A DNA stretch of 64,000 bases from Phallus indusiatus (taxonomy: Eukaryota > Basidiomycota > Agaricomycetes > Phallales > Phallaceae): assembly GCA_027605045.1 (NCBI GenBank), contig JAQFWX010000031.1, positions 1 through 64,000 on the forward strand, written 5' to 3'. Shown here piece after piece: positions 47,510 through 59,715 of the stretch. The position numbers and the translations under genes are program-made. The notes beneath the pieces were generated by a model. The model was given only the letters and a program-made list of their open reading frames with translations, searched no databases and was not told where the DNA came from. Each line of letters opens with the position of its first letter. Within the stretch, counting starts at the first letter, position 1.

Positions 47510-47960
47510 TTAGCCTGAAGCCAGCGGCTTGGGTTGGCTCTGGCCTTCCGAAATCCCAAGCCCGGCCGGCTTTGGCCCAGGCCAAGGCTTCGTGCAAAAT
47601 GTCGATTTTCAGCCAAAAGTGAAGTTCGAGCGCTTAATGGACGCCTATGTATCTAATCGGCATCAACACTTGACTCATCGTAGGCATCTCAGGCAATGAG
47701 GTAGAGCTTGTTGAAGCTCTTTAATTATCATCATCCTGTCCGTTTTCAGGTTCCCCAGTCATGATGGATTGGGCATTCTCGGGTATTCTTCCTCAAACTC
47801 ATGGTCTGACGGCTTGGCCCTGGCCTGAGCCACCTGACCAATCCCGAAGCCAGGCCAGTGAGCATGTTTGAGCATGGCTTGAGGCGGCTTTGGCCTGGCT
47901 TCAAACGGCTTGTTCCCGGCTTGACCTCGGCCTGAGCCACAGCCAGGCAAATCATTACAG
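47510..47960. repeat. GC-rich interspersed repeat block (GGCTTGGCCTGG-like words)
   Basis: The block is built from recurring words such as GGCTTGG, GGCCTGG, GCCTGAGCCA, CCAGGCC and AAGCC in both orientations, strikingly unlike the AT-rich flanks. A minus-strand reading gives a repeated KPG.SRLKPGQSRLKP phrase, more likely a by-product of repetition than a protein. It may be a relic or non-autonomous element; terminal repeats and target duplications were not found. Confidence 0.5.
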
Positions 47961-48221
47961 TGACGCAACAAGGTCTGATTTTTTGGCGGTGATCCTGCAA
48001 ATATCTGAAGAAAATCTAGTCGATTTTATTTTATTTTTTTTCGGGCCGCCTCTTAGTATCTGATTCTTCAGATTTTCGACCCTGTTGGGCATTAATCCAC
48101 AATCATCAATGTCTGCTTCCCAATCGGATTTAACGCTGAATGGAGGATGACCGAAATATCTGGATATAAATTCGCGGGTGCTTTGATTACTCTCAGAACA
48201 CTTGAATATTGCGCTGCAATT

Positions 48222-50404
48222 ATGTCGAACTCTGAAAGAACCTCACTCCACGCCGCCGACCAGGAAGGGTATAACACTGTCAAACCGACGTTAGAAACGA
48301 CTCAAGGTGTTCCTATTATTTCAAACGCAGAGAATGCAAAAACTAACTTAGGGACATTCGTAAGCCCCTTGTGGTGGCTGTTTGGTTTTGTTTTTCAAAA
48401 AACTCACGACATTTTCAAGTTTGCCGCTGTATCCGGGTGCATACTGCTTTCTGCACTAGATTCCACCATAGTCACGACCGCCTTTGCTAAAATAGGTAGT
48501 GACTTGAACCAACTTCAACGAGCCAGCTGGATTATCACTTCTTACATGATAAGTCTTACGGCGTTTCAGTTGGTTTATTTTTGACTGCATTGATATATTT
48601 CGCTCTAACATATCGCGAGTTAGACCATTGTACGGAAAGCTTAGTGACATATATGGTGAGCAAACATTTTCTTACTCCAATATCTGAGTGAGACTAAATA
48701 CATAGAAGGTCGAAAATCAAGTCTGCTTTTTGCCCATATTGTTTTCGGAATTGGGTGTTTGGCATGCGCAATGGCGAATAATTTCACCGATTTGATAGTG
48801 GCCAGAATGATTTCTGGCATTGGTGGAGCAGGTTTCCTGCCGTATGTTTGACAAATACGTTTTGGTTCTCTGACCTCCGAGTTCGACACTGACCGAAAAC
48901 ATAATGACAGGCTTGTCACTATTGCCATATCCGAGATCGCACCGTTGCGCCAGCGGGGAACATGGCAGGGTATGATTCTGCGGTATTATTTTTTGATAAA
49001 GAACTAAGTTTTGTATACTTTTCCAGGAGTAGTAAAACTGATTTCTACCCTCGGAACCGCTAGTGGTGCCCCATTGGGGGGTGTCATAGCAGATAATCTT
49101 GGATGGCGATGGTATAATTTTCAAGTGATAATTTTCATTATATATAATATACTTCTTTTAGGGGATTTGCCGTTCAGGTTCCTGTGTGCCTTGTGGGCCT
49201 TTTGGCTATATACTTCACTTATCCTAGCGAAAGTCAAAGTGTCGATTCAGACGTAAACAAGCGAGAAGCAAGCACCTTCGTCAAATTACGCCGGATTGAT
49301 TTCCTGGGTTCACTGCTTCTCATAGTCATAGTACTAAGTCTTCTACTGGCTCTCGACAAAGGTGGTAACGTAGGTTGGACAGCGCCCATCACATACATTT
49401 CACTCTCAACCGCAATCTTGGGGACAATTTTTCTCGTCATTGCTGAATCTAATCCAATTCTCGTTAAGGAGCCCGTAGTTCCAATGAAATTCTTCAAGAA
49501 TCAAGATCTAGTAGCCTCTTACCTGACATCACTTTGGCTGATGTCGATAGGTTCTTCAGCCACATACCAACTCGCTCTCTATCTCCAAGTGCTAGGTCGT
49601 AAATCGGCATCGCAAGCCAGTCTGTACCTTTTACCAAATATTATAGCACTCGTTACTGGGCATTTAGCGGGAGGAATACTCACGCAGAAACTCGGAAGGT
49701 TTAGGTCTCTGTCGTTATTCGCTAATGTTGGCGGTTTCATATTTTCATGCCTCAATGCTGCAATACTACTAGTTGTTTTCCGGTCTTCTCGTTGGGACCT
49801 CGGCCTCATTGCTCTCACTTCATGTAAGTTTGGGCCGCGCTACTAATAAAACCATCTCGGTTGATATATTCGATAGCGGTGACAATTCTGATGTTCTTTG
49901 GAGGGATAGTGGCAAATACCCGGTTAGTTGCAGTAATAGCAAGTGTCGCCCCCTCCGATCGGGCTGCCGCAACTTCATGTATGTATAATTTGAATACCAC
50001 TGAACCGCTTCGAAAGCATCAAACTGAAATATTTTCAGTGTCGTTTCTGTTCAAAACGTTTGGGTCACTCTTTGGACTGTCCCTTTGTGACTCTCTATTA
50101 CAACAAGTATTGCGTGCGGAACTCACCCGGGAACTTTCTGGCTTCGTGCCCAACGTCAACGAGGTAATCTACCTAAATATTTCTGTCAGCTTGTTGAAAA
50201 ATTACTCAATATCCACAGCTCGTACATCATGTGAAAGAGTCTTTGGCCCATATTGATTCATTGGATCCTTTTATACAGAATATCGTTCGACAATCGTATT
50301 CGAGAGCTTTGTTGTTTACATTCCAATGCAGTGCGCTCCAGAGCGCACTGTGTTTATTTTCCTCGTGGTTCATACGAGATCAATCCCTTGATTCTTCAAA
50401 TTGA
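48222..50404 (+). CDS. MFS transporter, DHA2 / Fnx1-Vba-like, copy B
   Basis: Model: join(48222..48359,48420..48568,48624..48655,48709..48841,48911..48969,49027..49111,49162..49823,49877..49978,50039..50163,50219..50404), 10 exons, 556 aa. It is a paralog of copy A from the first residues (MSNSERTSL against MSSNERAPL) to the last (RDQSLDSSN against RDRSLESSK). Signatures: LLSALDSTIVTTAFAKIGSD, PLYGKLSDIYGRK, ARMISGIGGAG, APLRQRGTWQG and GTASGAPLGGV; about fourteen helices. Exons of 149, 32, 133, 59, 85, 102 and 186 nucleotides are the same length in both copies. Intron 1 (48360-48419) is 60 bases without a stop, so a naive translation reads through it. Substrate is unknown; vacuolar amino-acid or drug export are the family precedents. 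Confidence 0.9.
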
Positions 50405-51461
50405 GAAACTTTCCTGCTGTTGCATTATATATTTGGCCGCTCTTACAGGCTGTTAAATAAAAATAGAAGTTCTGCATGAGAAAATAAGAGGTTAGGTAAA
50501 TAGTCCAGCCTGAATCAGCTCCTGAAACATCATGCGGTCGTTGTTTTGACTAACCTTTATTATCTTCTTAACATTTGGTATTACGGCGTCTGGTAACGTA
50601 TCACGTTCTACGTCCCTGCGCGGATGTATGGGTGAGCTGAATCAGAAATACTGACGATCACTTGATTTCCTCTCTCTATTGACCGAGCATTGATGCTAGA
50701 GTCGGATGTCCACTGGCACTTTCTCACCTTTTTGAGCACAAATTGACGACCCATTTATATATCGTGCCTCTCGACGAGAATTCCAACGTCGCTTGAAGCA
50801 AAAAAGATACCAGTTGGTCATGGCTGCCACCGAGTTGGGTTTTAAAACCCAGACCTTGACAAGTCATAAGTCGTAATCTCTAGTGACAAGATGTCGATTA
50901 CCACGTTGATTTAATGGGATGACACGAACGAGGTTTCAAGTTGTAAAATCACTTGAGCTTCAAGTTTGATTATAACGCTGAGCGCAGACGGGCGCCGAGG
51001 TTGAAACACAGACACGAACCATTCCAGTTTATCAAATATGAACTTGAAATTGGAGCAAGAAGAAAAGAAAAACCCTCAAATTGACGTGGGATGAAAACCG
51101 CGGCAAATCGGCAAAGCAATGCCGAGGTTAATTTAAGCTAACGTTCCGGATTTTCGGAACCTCGGGCTGGTCATGTATTTTTCCCGTGCTGTGCTTGACC
51201 AATCGGAAGGTCAGCGCTTCAGACTTCTGGCGCTTTTTTTTGATTGTTGTCGCATTGCGCTCTCACGTCAACTGAACCGCGCAGTGAGGCACATTTTTTT
51301 CGCACATAAATACTGGAACTGTCAACAACAGCGTTGTGACTACTATAATCGTCTCAGATTAGGAACTGCACTTCCTGTTTGGTGTTCTCGCCTTGCACTC
51401 CGAGTTCGTTCAGCATTTCGCCGTGGCACACTAGATAGCTCAGAGCTGGCTGCTACATTAA
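50405..51461. other. Intergenic region between MFS copy B and the ABCA gene
   Basis: About 1.06 kb with no supported gene. A frame at 51173-51481 overlaps the ABC start in another frame and is a shadow. Confidence 0.5.
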
Positions 51462-54400
51462 ATGACGTCCCTATCGGATAAGGTGTTCGTGCGCCAGTTC
51501 TGGGCGCTGTGGACCAAAAATTGGATTGTGCTTTCGAAACACAAGCTAGTGAGTTTATATTCGATTTATAGATTACTCTTTTCATGAATTCTGACACTGT
51601 ATTGACAGCTCAACTTGGTGCGCTGCCTGATTTTGCCTTTTGCCTACGGCATTTTCCTCTCTGTCGCCCAAATTTTCTTGACAAAGCCCAACCACGTAAG
51701 TCGATTGAATATCTGAATATGTATCTGCTCATTTTATCTTCCATTTCAAGTATGGTTTAGGCACTCCGGCACCCATTCCAGCGCTCACAGATGTCTTTGA
51801 TTCCTCACTCGCCCTCGTTTGGTCTGATGGAACCAATTTATCATCATCCACGCACCCGTCTCCAACCGATGTTATGAACATGATTATGGAAGGGCTTTCG
51901 CCAGCTCAACGCGCGTCTGTCAAAAAAGTTGACACACCGGATGACATCCCCTTTGCTTGTCCACAGAACTTCAATCTGTTTTCTGAATGCTTTGCTGCTG
52001 TCGCTTTCACTGGCTTCCCTTCACCAACCAATGTTTCATTGAATTCCATTCCACGACCTCCCCCTCCTTTCAATGTATCTTCTATCCCCGGTGTCGCAAC
52101 AGGATTATTCAATGCGTCCAAAGTCTTCAATGATAGCATCATCTTTGCTGCTCCAAACGGAACAGATATCCTCCCTCCTCAAACTTTGCTCAATTACACA
52201 ATTCGCGCAGATGCAGGCTTAGGATTCATAGATGTCATCCACCACAAAAGCGACGTTGAAATTCGTATTCTTCCGCTACAATGGGCCATCGACCAAGTAG
52301 GATACTCTCCACATTCATAATCAATCTACTAACGAGTCATCTTTCTCAGGCCATTATACAACTTCACACCGGTTCTAAGCCACCTAATCCTATGGAGTGG
52401 CCGTATTCAATCGAGACAGATAAGGAACAGACGCTTAAAATTCGCTTAGGTAGAGTCGTTTGTATCTCTAAGGCTTGCACACTGTTTCACAGCAAAACAA
52501 AAACAGACTACATCCGTGGCCTTAGAACTCTACTAGTGTTGGCGCTATTCATCAACTTTGTCGGTATTTCATACCAGATTCCTGGGTCTTACGTGACAGA
52601 AAGATCGATGGGTTTGACGGCTCATTTACGTGCCATGGGATTAAGAGACTTGCCTCGCATTTTGTACGTACCCAGATCCAACTACTTGATCTCTCTTCAT
52701 AACATACGACGTGCGTTGTAGGTCATGGCATATCTCGATTTCCGTAGCTTATCTTCCCGGATGGATTCTAACTGCTATCTTGTGGCATTTTCGAATATTT
52801 ACTGGCACGAATGTTGGATTGATGATTGTGATACACCTATTAACTGGGTAAGTAAACCGGAAATCAAGAAAAAAACCCAATTTATAGTGACTCATGCTTT
52901 TTATAGATTATCTTTGGCGTCCTATTCACTCTTTCTTTCGCTTCCGTCTATTTCTCCTTCTCTCTCAGCTTCGATATCAACCTTCTTAGCTATCCTTTTC
53001 GCCATACTCGGCTTGGTTTTTTCCAAAGCAAGCACGGGCGCTGCGGTTGTCTTCATTCTAATTTTCCCACCATCGTTCTATGTCTTTGCGATAAGGTGCA
53101 GTGTTTACCTACTAGCAGCAAAATATTACTGTTTTTCTGATTCTCTTGACTTTTTTTTTATTTTAGAGCTATGGCCGGATTCGAGCTTCATTTGATTCCT
53201 ACTTCCATCATCAAACAGGATCCAGACAACCGGCTCGTATTGTTACCATTGATTATAGTGGCATTGGTATGCGCTCCGCGTATTTTTGAATGACACATCC
53301 CGTCTCATATTTAAATAGATTGACGTCTTCCTTTATCCTTATTTGACTGTGCTCTTGGAACGCAGATTTTACGATGTCCGAGATCCGCCTCGAAAAGTCC
53401 CCTACGATAGTATTTCTACGACTGCAGGCTCGACCGACCCTCACCAAGATAAGACGGGTCCACCCCCCGCAATAGTAATCGAACACTTGACTAAACGGTT
53501 TTCTTCTTCTACACTACCCCGAATTCTACGTCCATGGACATGGCCCAGATATCTATACCGCAAAATACGCGGACTGCCTGTTACATTAACCGACGCCAGC
53601 AGTGGAGTAGTAGCTATTGCAGACTTGTCTCTTACCATACCACGAGGGGGAATATTTGTTTTGTTAGGGAGCAATGGTGCCGGGAAAAGCACCTCGCTTG
53701 GTATCATGGCGGGATTAACCGATCGTTCTGGTGGATCAATCGTTTTCCCCGAGGATGATTCGGATTCGCCAGCCGTATTACGAGGTGACCATTCTGCTGA
53801 GAAAGGTCCTGATTTGCCATCTGAGGAGACTGCTACTTCTCGTCGTCGTCGTCGTCGTCGTAAACTACCCAAAATTCGGGGATCCTTGGGTATCGTCCCC
53901 CAGAAGAACGTTCTGTTCCCCGAATTGACGTGCTATGAGACATTACGGTTATGGAGTGCTATAAAACGACCATCTGGGCCTTCTATTTCAGGTGGTGTTT
54001 CTGTGGAAAGGACGAAAGAAGATCTGGAGAAGCTACTTATTGATTGTGGTCTCGAGACTAAAGTTCACGCGAACGCTGGGAACCTTAGTGGTGGTCAGAA
54101 ACGCAAGTTGCAGTTGGCTATTGGTCTTGTTGGTGGATCCGAAAGTATGTGAATTTTTTCCATATTTTTTTTCGTGAAAACTCAAGATTCGTTTACTAGT
54201 CGTATTAGTAGACGAATGCACCTCAGGTGTGGATCCACTCTCGAGAAGATCAATATGGAAAACTTTGACGTCTGTAAAACATGAACGAACGATAGTATTT
54301 ACGACACATGTAAGTTTCATTTTTTTTTGACCAGTACTAAAATCCGTTGACATAAACATGTTATTTTATTTGTGTAGTTTCTCGACGAAGCAGATCTTTT

Positions 54401-57400
54401 AGCAGACAATATTGCGGTTCTGGCTGCCCCGGGAAAATTAGTTGCGGAAGGCTCGCCAGTCTCTTTGAAATCACGCCTTGGTAAAGGTTACTCTTTACGA
54501 GTCCGGTTTGCGGATACGAATGTTGTCTCACGTTCGCACGATATAATGAAGCTCATTGGGCCTATCGCGCCGGACGCTACATTTTCTGCCTACTCTGCGA
54601 ATGGATCTGATGTTCTTCTTCATTCAAAGGACTCGCACATAGTTAGGGAGGTTTTACGGCTCGTCCAGGACAGCATGGTTGAGCTTGGCGTCGTACATTA
54701 CGAAGTACATTCAACCTCCATAGAAGATATTTTCTTGGGTTTAATGGCCTCAGAATCCAACACACTTCTGGAGGACGAGCACGGCGAGAAACCAATAATA
54801 TCCCCCATCGATGAAGACCCCAGCGATGATCAACCCCTCGAACACGGATTCAATCTGACCTCAGGTCGGAAAACGCATCCTTTGTCTCAGTCTCTTACGA
54901 TATTCTACAAACGTTGCCTGATCTTTCGGAAGAGTTGGCTACCCCCGTTTTTAGCCGTGATTATCGCAGTTGCGGGATCGTGCATCCCTTTATTCTACTT
55001 GAATAATCGGGTAGACACGTGCCAGACTACTTTTTCGGTTGTGAATCCTACCCCTCTTTACTTGGGAGATTCTCAATTCAGCAGCGTTGCTGACTTACTT
55101 ACCCCCGGAGGCGAAGCTCTGGTGTCTCCCCCTAATTTAACCGACGCGCTCGGACCCAGTGCAGTGGATGTTCCAACCGTTTCAATCCCAAATAATCAAA
55201 CTTTTGTGCAGACGATTTTATCGAACTTCATGAACTTGTCTTTAGGAGGTGTCTCGGTTGATTTCGGTACTAATCAAGCTTTGGTGGCTTGGCAAGCCAG
55301 TCCACCTGGTCTCACTGCACCAACGATGCTGAATCTGGCTTCTAACGTTCTATATAACCGTGCCTTGAACGTTTCAGGTCGGGCTGCGAATTTGCCAAGC
55401 ATCATCGCTGCTAATTACCAGACCCTTCCGTTCAAAGACCCCGGATCGCTTCGCGCTTTGGATTGGGTGGCTTTTTATGGCGCTGCAATGGTTGTTTCAA
55501 GTTTTTTTTTCTTGTCCATTTTTTCTGACTTCTAAACGTATAATAGGCTGTATTTCCTGCATTTTTTGCGTTGTATGTTTCTATGGAACGGCGTACCTCT
55601 ATCCAAGCCATGCAATTCTCAAACGGACTAACAAACCCTGTCGGTCTATGGCTTGGTCATCTACTGTTTGATAGTATCTTTTGTGTCATCGTGTCCACAA
55701 TCGTTACTATTGTCTTTGCCGCTGTCTCTAATCAATTCAACGGATTGGGATATATGGTAAGCATTTTATAGGCTTAATTAGTATGGAGATCTCAGATGTG
55801 TATATGATCACAGTGGTTGATAATGTTCCTTTATGGGATTACGGCCGCGTTACTTGCATACTGTGTAACCCTATTCACGCCATCGCCCTTGGCAGCCTTT
55901 GCAGCTATTGCAGGGTACCAAGTCATTATCTTTATTGTATGCACGCGATTAGCCTTATCCTTGGGAATCTTGCACTGATTGCAGTGTTTTTTTAAGCTTT
56001 ATATATCTGCGTATTTATTGACGGACACCTATGCGAAGACCTCGCGGGCGGCAGGTATTATTACAATCATTCGTACGTTGATGAGGAAATCATTCCCAAC
56101 AGGCGATTCACCTACTTATTTACTATTATCAAATGTAGATTTCACGCTCTCCATTCTGTCTCCAGTAGCCAGTGTCGTATGTGCTTTTATACACGGAATC
56201 AAACCAAACCTCTAATTTTGCAACCTTCTTCATCATCAGCTACGAGCCTGTTTCGTGTCTATCGATCTTTTCTCCCTACTATGCACCGGCAGCGACCTGG
56301 TAACTTCTTCACTCGGAGATATCACAAAGTTCGGTGGGCCAATACTGTATCTCATCGTACAATGTTTCTTCTATTTCGCGATTCTTGTTTACTTCGATTC
56401 TGGCTCCGTATTACCTCGCTGGTTACAGTTTACGCGTCCCAAGTCTCGCGAAACCGATCGGTCTGACCCCCGGGTACTAGCCGCGCCAGATGATGTGAGA
56501 AAAGAGGTGGAAGAAGTAGAAAACTTCGAGAACGACCCATTACGGGTTGTACATGTTTCTAAAACTTTCGCTGGATCAAACAAAGCTGTCGATGATGTCA
56601 GTTTCAGGGTACCCCAAAATACAGTTTTTGCTATGCTCGGACCGAACGGAGCTGGTAAGTACTACATCTAAGTTGTGTCTTTGTTAATCTTTCTCAATCA
56701 TTTTTTGAAAGGAAAAACTTCCACTTTCAATATTATTCGTGGCGACATGACGCCTGATTTTGGGGACGCGTATATCAACCAAACGTCGATTATTTCACAT
56801 CCCAATACAGCAAGATTACAGCTCGGTGTTTGCCCGCAATTCACTGCTATCGATCCTCAATTGACAGTTCGCGAGCATCTTCTCATCTACGGGTTGTTGA
56901 AAGGTCTACGGAGAGGTCCGGAACTGGAAGAGAATATTTCTGTGTTACTCCGTGGAACAACATTGACACCTTACGCTAACCGTCTGGCGAACCAACTTTC
57001 GGGAGGAAATCAAAGAAAATTATCGTTCGCTATCAGCTTGATTGGTATTTATATTCCGATTTTGAACCGGTTCATGTTATCGAAATCTCTCTCTTTTTTT
57101 TTCTTTCTTTCTAGGTAATCCCTCTGTCGTTCTTATTGACGAGTACTCCACTGGAATCGATCCCGCCACTAAGAGAAGCATGTGGGTTACTTTTAGAAAG
57201 ATGGCGGTGGGGAAGGCTGTCGTTATTACCACTCGTGAGTCTCTTCCTGTTCCATTCATTACAAAAAAAGCATTATACAAACACCACTTTCGTAGACTCT
57301 ATGGAAGAAGCTTCCGCATTAGCGACTAAAGTTGGCATTTTAGCCGGAAAAATGTTGGGTAAGTAAAAAAAAATTGCATTTTTTACGTGGGCTGACCGTG

Positions 57401-57821
57401 CATATAAAATAAAAATATATCAGCCATTGGCTCCATCGACGAATTGACAGAAAGGCACGCTCTCTATGAAGTTCATTTCGCGGCACGTACTCGCGAGGAA
57501 GTCGTCAGAGCTCAAGCTCTCATGGCTAATATTCCGGGTGCGCGATTAGCGGATGACGTCGCTACTCGCTTCGAAGTTCCTATCTCTACCACCACCAACG
57601 ATTCAGACTCATCTAGGCCGGCGACATCCGACCAAGTGCACAACAAGCCTTTAACATTAGCGCAGCTCTTCGGAAAGTTGAGCGATCAGGACGATTTTGA
57701 AGAATATACGGTGGAGCGAGTTAGCTTGGAAAGTATCTTTTTGAAAGTCATTAGACAGCACGGTATAGGGGAAGAAAACAACAGGGCTTCTAGGAAGCGA
57801 AAGAGGTTTCTTATATTCTGA
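51462..57821 (+). CDS. Full-length ABC transporter, subfamily A (ABCA)
   Basis: Model: join(51462..51548,51609..51695,51751..52296,52350..52449,52507..52663,52722..52847,52907..53095,53167..53266,53319..54144,54200..54309,54378..55490,55547..55756,55814..55936,55997..56072,56139..56176,56240..56654,56712..57044,57115..57234,57296..57358,57424..57821), 20 exons, 1738 aa. Order is TMD1-NBD1-TMD2-NBD2, each TMD with a large lumenal/extracellular loop after its first helix. NBD1: Walker A GSNGAGKS near residue 581, signature NLSGGQKRKLQ, Walker B IVLVDECTSGVDP, TTHFLDEADLLAD. NBD2: GPNGAGKTST near 1430, QLSGGNQRKLSF, VVLIDEYSTGIDP, TTHSMEEASALA. All catalytic residues are present. ABCA proteins usually move lipids; this is a role by family only. 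NBD1 has a linker of about 40 residues with seven consecutive arginines between Walker A and the Q-loop. Confidence 0.93.
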
Positions 57822-58010
57822 ACGGACTATGGAAGGTTATATATTAGTAACAGTTTAATGTCATCTGTACGTTGTACCATAAAAGAAAATGTCATCCGGA
57901 ATACATGTTTCGTAGATCATTGATGACTGGGGGTATAACTACTACAATACGAATGGTACACGTCGGTGGCAATGCTATCATACAAAAGAGTAATTTTTTC
58001 ACGATTTGCT

Positions 58011-59321
58011 TTAGTTTGAGGAATGATCTCCTCGTATCTCCATCAAGACCATAACAACGCGAGACCAGGCTTCTTCAACCTTCTTCTGATCTACTTCGCG
58101 TACGCGTCGAATGATGGAGTCCATGACCTGAAAATTGTTCCATCTGTCAATTTCGTCGGATAATTTCTTCAACGAAGATTCCCGATCATCGCAATGGGAG
58201 CAAATCAGAAATCGGCTTAAATTTTCGCGGGTGATGAGAGAGGGTATAGGAGTGATTGCGATGATTGCTGGAAAAACGGGCCATGGAATGTCTATAAAAC
58301 GGAGCCGTGTGAAGCGTGGCGGCGGGGCTGATTTCAAAAGTTTAGCCCATCGCTGATTATACGTTTTGTACTCTATTGCGCCCCATTTCGCCATGAAGAT
58401 TGCGTGATCGGGACAGTGACGAGGTCGGATTATGCTGAGGATTTGGGAAACAAGGTCAGAGATGGTTTCGGTTCGTGTCAGTGGCGCAGCCTGAGGGTCT
58501 TCTGGTGTTTTTGTGACGGTGGGTTCATTATCAAACGACGTGGTGCCAGATAATTCTGAAAAGACACTTTCGAGGGAAACACGAGATTGGGACACTCGCG
58601 AACGAGAAACTGAGCGTTTCTTTCTGAGCTGATCCAAAGTTGAACGAATGGAGCGAATCGATGCGGCGGTGTCGAGATGAGCCGTCTCCGAGTTGAGGCT
58701 CATCATACCCTCGGTAGAGTCGGAAACGGCGGACAGAACATGTTCTTCTTCTGCTTCTACTTTTTCGTCCGCGTCGAGGGATGGGGATGAAGGAGTTGGG
58801 GCCTCGTTCAGCGTTTCTTGAACAATGACATTCTCGTGCGTAGGTGATCCAGAGGTGAGATTGGTCTTTTCAACCAAAACCTCATTCCGAAATTTGGAAG
58901 GACTATCCGACTTGCTAAGCTTGAGAATTTTAAGCCCTAACCTAGCGGACAGAGGTGATGGGGCAACAAGGGTAGATTCATCGCTCGCCTCTGAAAATTG
59001 AGCAGGACTGGTGGGAGTTTGAAAAACAGGAATGTTCTGATTATCTGGTGCAGCGAAGGTTTTGGAGTATTTGGGTTTGGATCCTCGGGTAAAGGGAACG
59101 TATTTAACGTTCCTTTCAGAGGGCGCGGGAAGAATAAAGTGACGATGAGCGGATGGAGGAGAAGGAACGTCAGCCGCGGGCGGAGAAATCACAGAGTTTA
59201 AAGGCTGAGGGTCATTGTGATCTCCCACGTCCTTGGGCTGTTTGTGTCTATTTCCAGACGCAAGAGGATCAGACTTGAATACGCTCGGGATGGGGGGTCT
59301 GCGAGATTGCGAGATCGACAT
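58011..59321 (-). CDS. J-like family protein with LMExRGD tail (HPD lost)
   Basis: A single-exon gene of 436 aa from the ATG at 59321. The first 280 residues are Ser/Pro-rich and disordered, with a RSVSRSRVSQSRVSLESVF segment. The C-terminal block matches the family: YKTYNQRWAKLLKS, FIDIPWPVFPAI, NLSRFLICSHCDD, SLKKLSDEIDRWNNF and KKVEEAWSRVVMVLMEIRGD. The position of HPD in the full members is occupied by EIDRW, as in the copy at 27508, so these two form a subgroup with its own conserved tail. It is divergent from the HPD-bearing paralog at 59716. Function unknown. Confidence 0.75.
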   Translation of the reverse strand: MSISQSRRPPIPSVFKSDPLASGNRHKQPKDVGDHNDPQPLNSVISPPAADVPSPPSAHRHFILPAPSERNVKYVPFTRGSKPKYSKTFAAPDNQNIPVFQTPTSPAQFSEASDESTLVAPSPLSARLGLKILKLSKSDSPSKFRNEVLVEKTNLTSGSPTHENVIVQETLNEAPTPSSPSLDADEKVEAEEEHVLSAVSDSTEGMMSLNSETAHLDTAASIRSIRSTLDQLRKKRSVSRSRVSQSRVSLESVFSELSGTTSFDNEPTVTKTPEDPQAAPLTRTETISDLVSQILSIIRPRHCPDHAIFMAKWGAIEYKTYNQRWAKLLKSAPPPRFTRLRFIDIPWPVFPAIIAITPIPSLITRENLSRFLICSHCDDRESSLKKLSDEIDRWNNFQVMDSIIRRVREVDQKKVEEAWSRVVMVLMEIRGDHSSN

Positions 59322-59715
59322 GTCAATGGTTGTAGACAAAAATGGGGCGATGTTAGTAGCGACAGCAAGCGTCGTATGGGGTGAAAACTTGGTTCAAGGA
59401 GGTGTGGGTCCCATACGGCCCCAGAAACGATGCTTTTTATTTCTGAAACGCTGCTTAGGTTTGTTTGAAGTTGTGAACATGTCCAAGGGACAGACGGTTT
59501 TTGGTCCAAAAGAGAAAGAACGCGTTTTTGTGACGACACGCGTTGTAAATTGTGATGTGACTTGTCCAGAGAAAATGAAAAGCGCGAGGACGTGCACGTG
59601 ATACCCCCCGTGTCCAAGATTCTTAAATATTTTTTTACTACAATGGACGAATCAGCCAGCTGCTATCAGCTACTTAAGACAAACAGTCTGAGGTCGTAGT
59701 TACACATTTCTCACA
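59322..59715. promoter_or_regulatory. Bidirectional region between two J-like paralogs
   Basis: This 394-base interval separates the ATGs of two divergent family members, so it must act as a shared promoter region. The sequence TCTTAAATATTTTTTTAC around 59620 is AT-rich and could include a TATA-like element for either gene. Confidence 0.4.

Larger units (their letters stand above)
44054..48221. other. Gene-poor region with repeats
   Basis: About 4.2 kb without a supported gene. The first 200 bases are probable 5'-UTR and promoter of the minus-strand gene. Short frames at 45015-45374 and 46508-46732 have no known motif. A hairpin lies at 46807-46835 and a GC-rich repetitive block at about 47510-47960. 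Confidence 0.5.

Noticed and set aside
47746..48000. Minus-strand frame with repeated SRLKPGQ phrase
   Set aside because: The repetition follows from the GC-rich DNA repeat and there is no start context or homology.
53441..53872. Minus-strand frame across ABCA NBD1
   Set aside because: It is the complement of conserved Walker A coding sequence and has no independent support.
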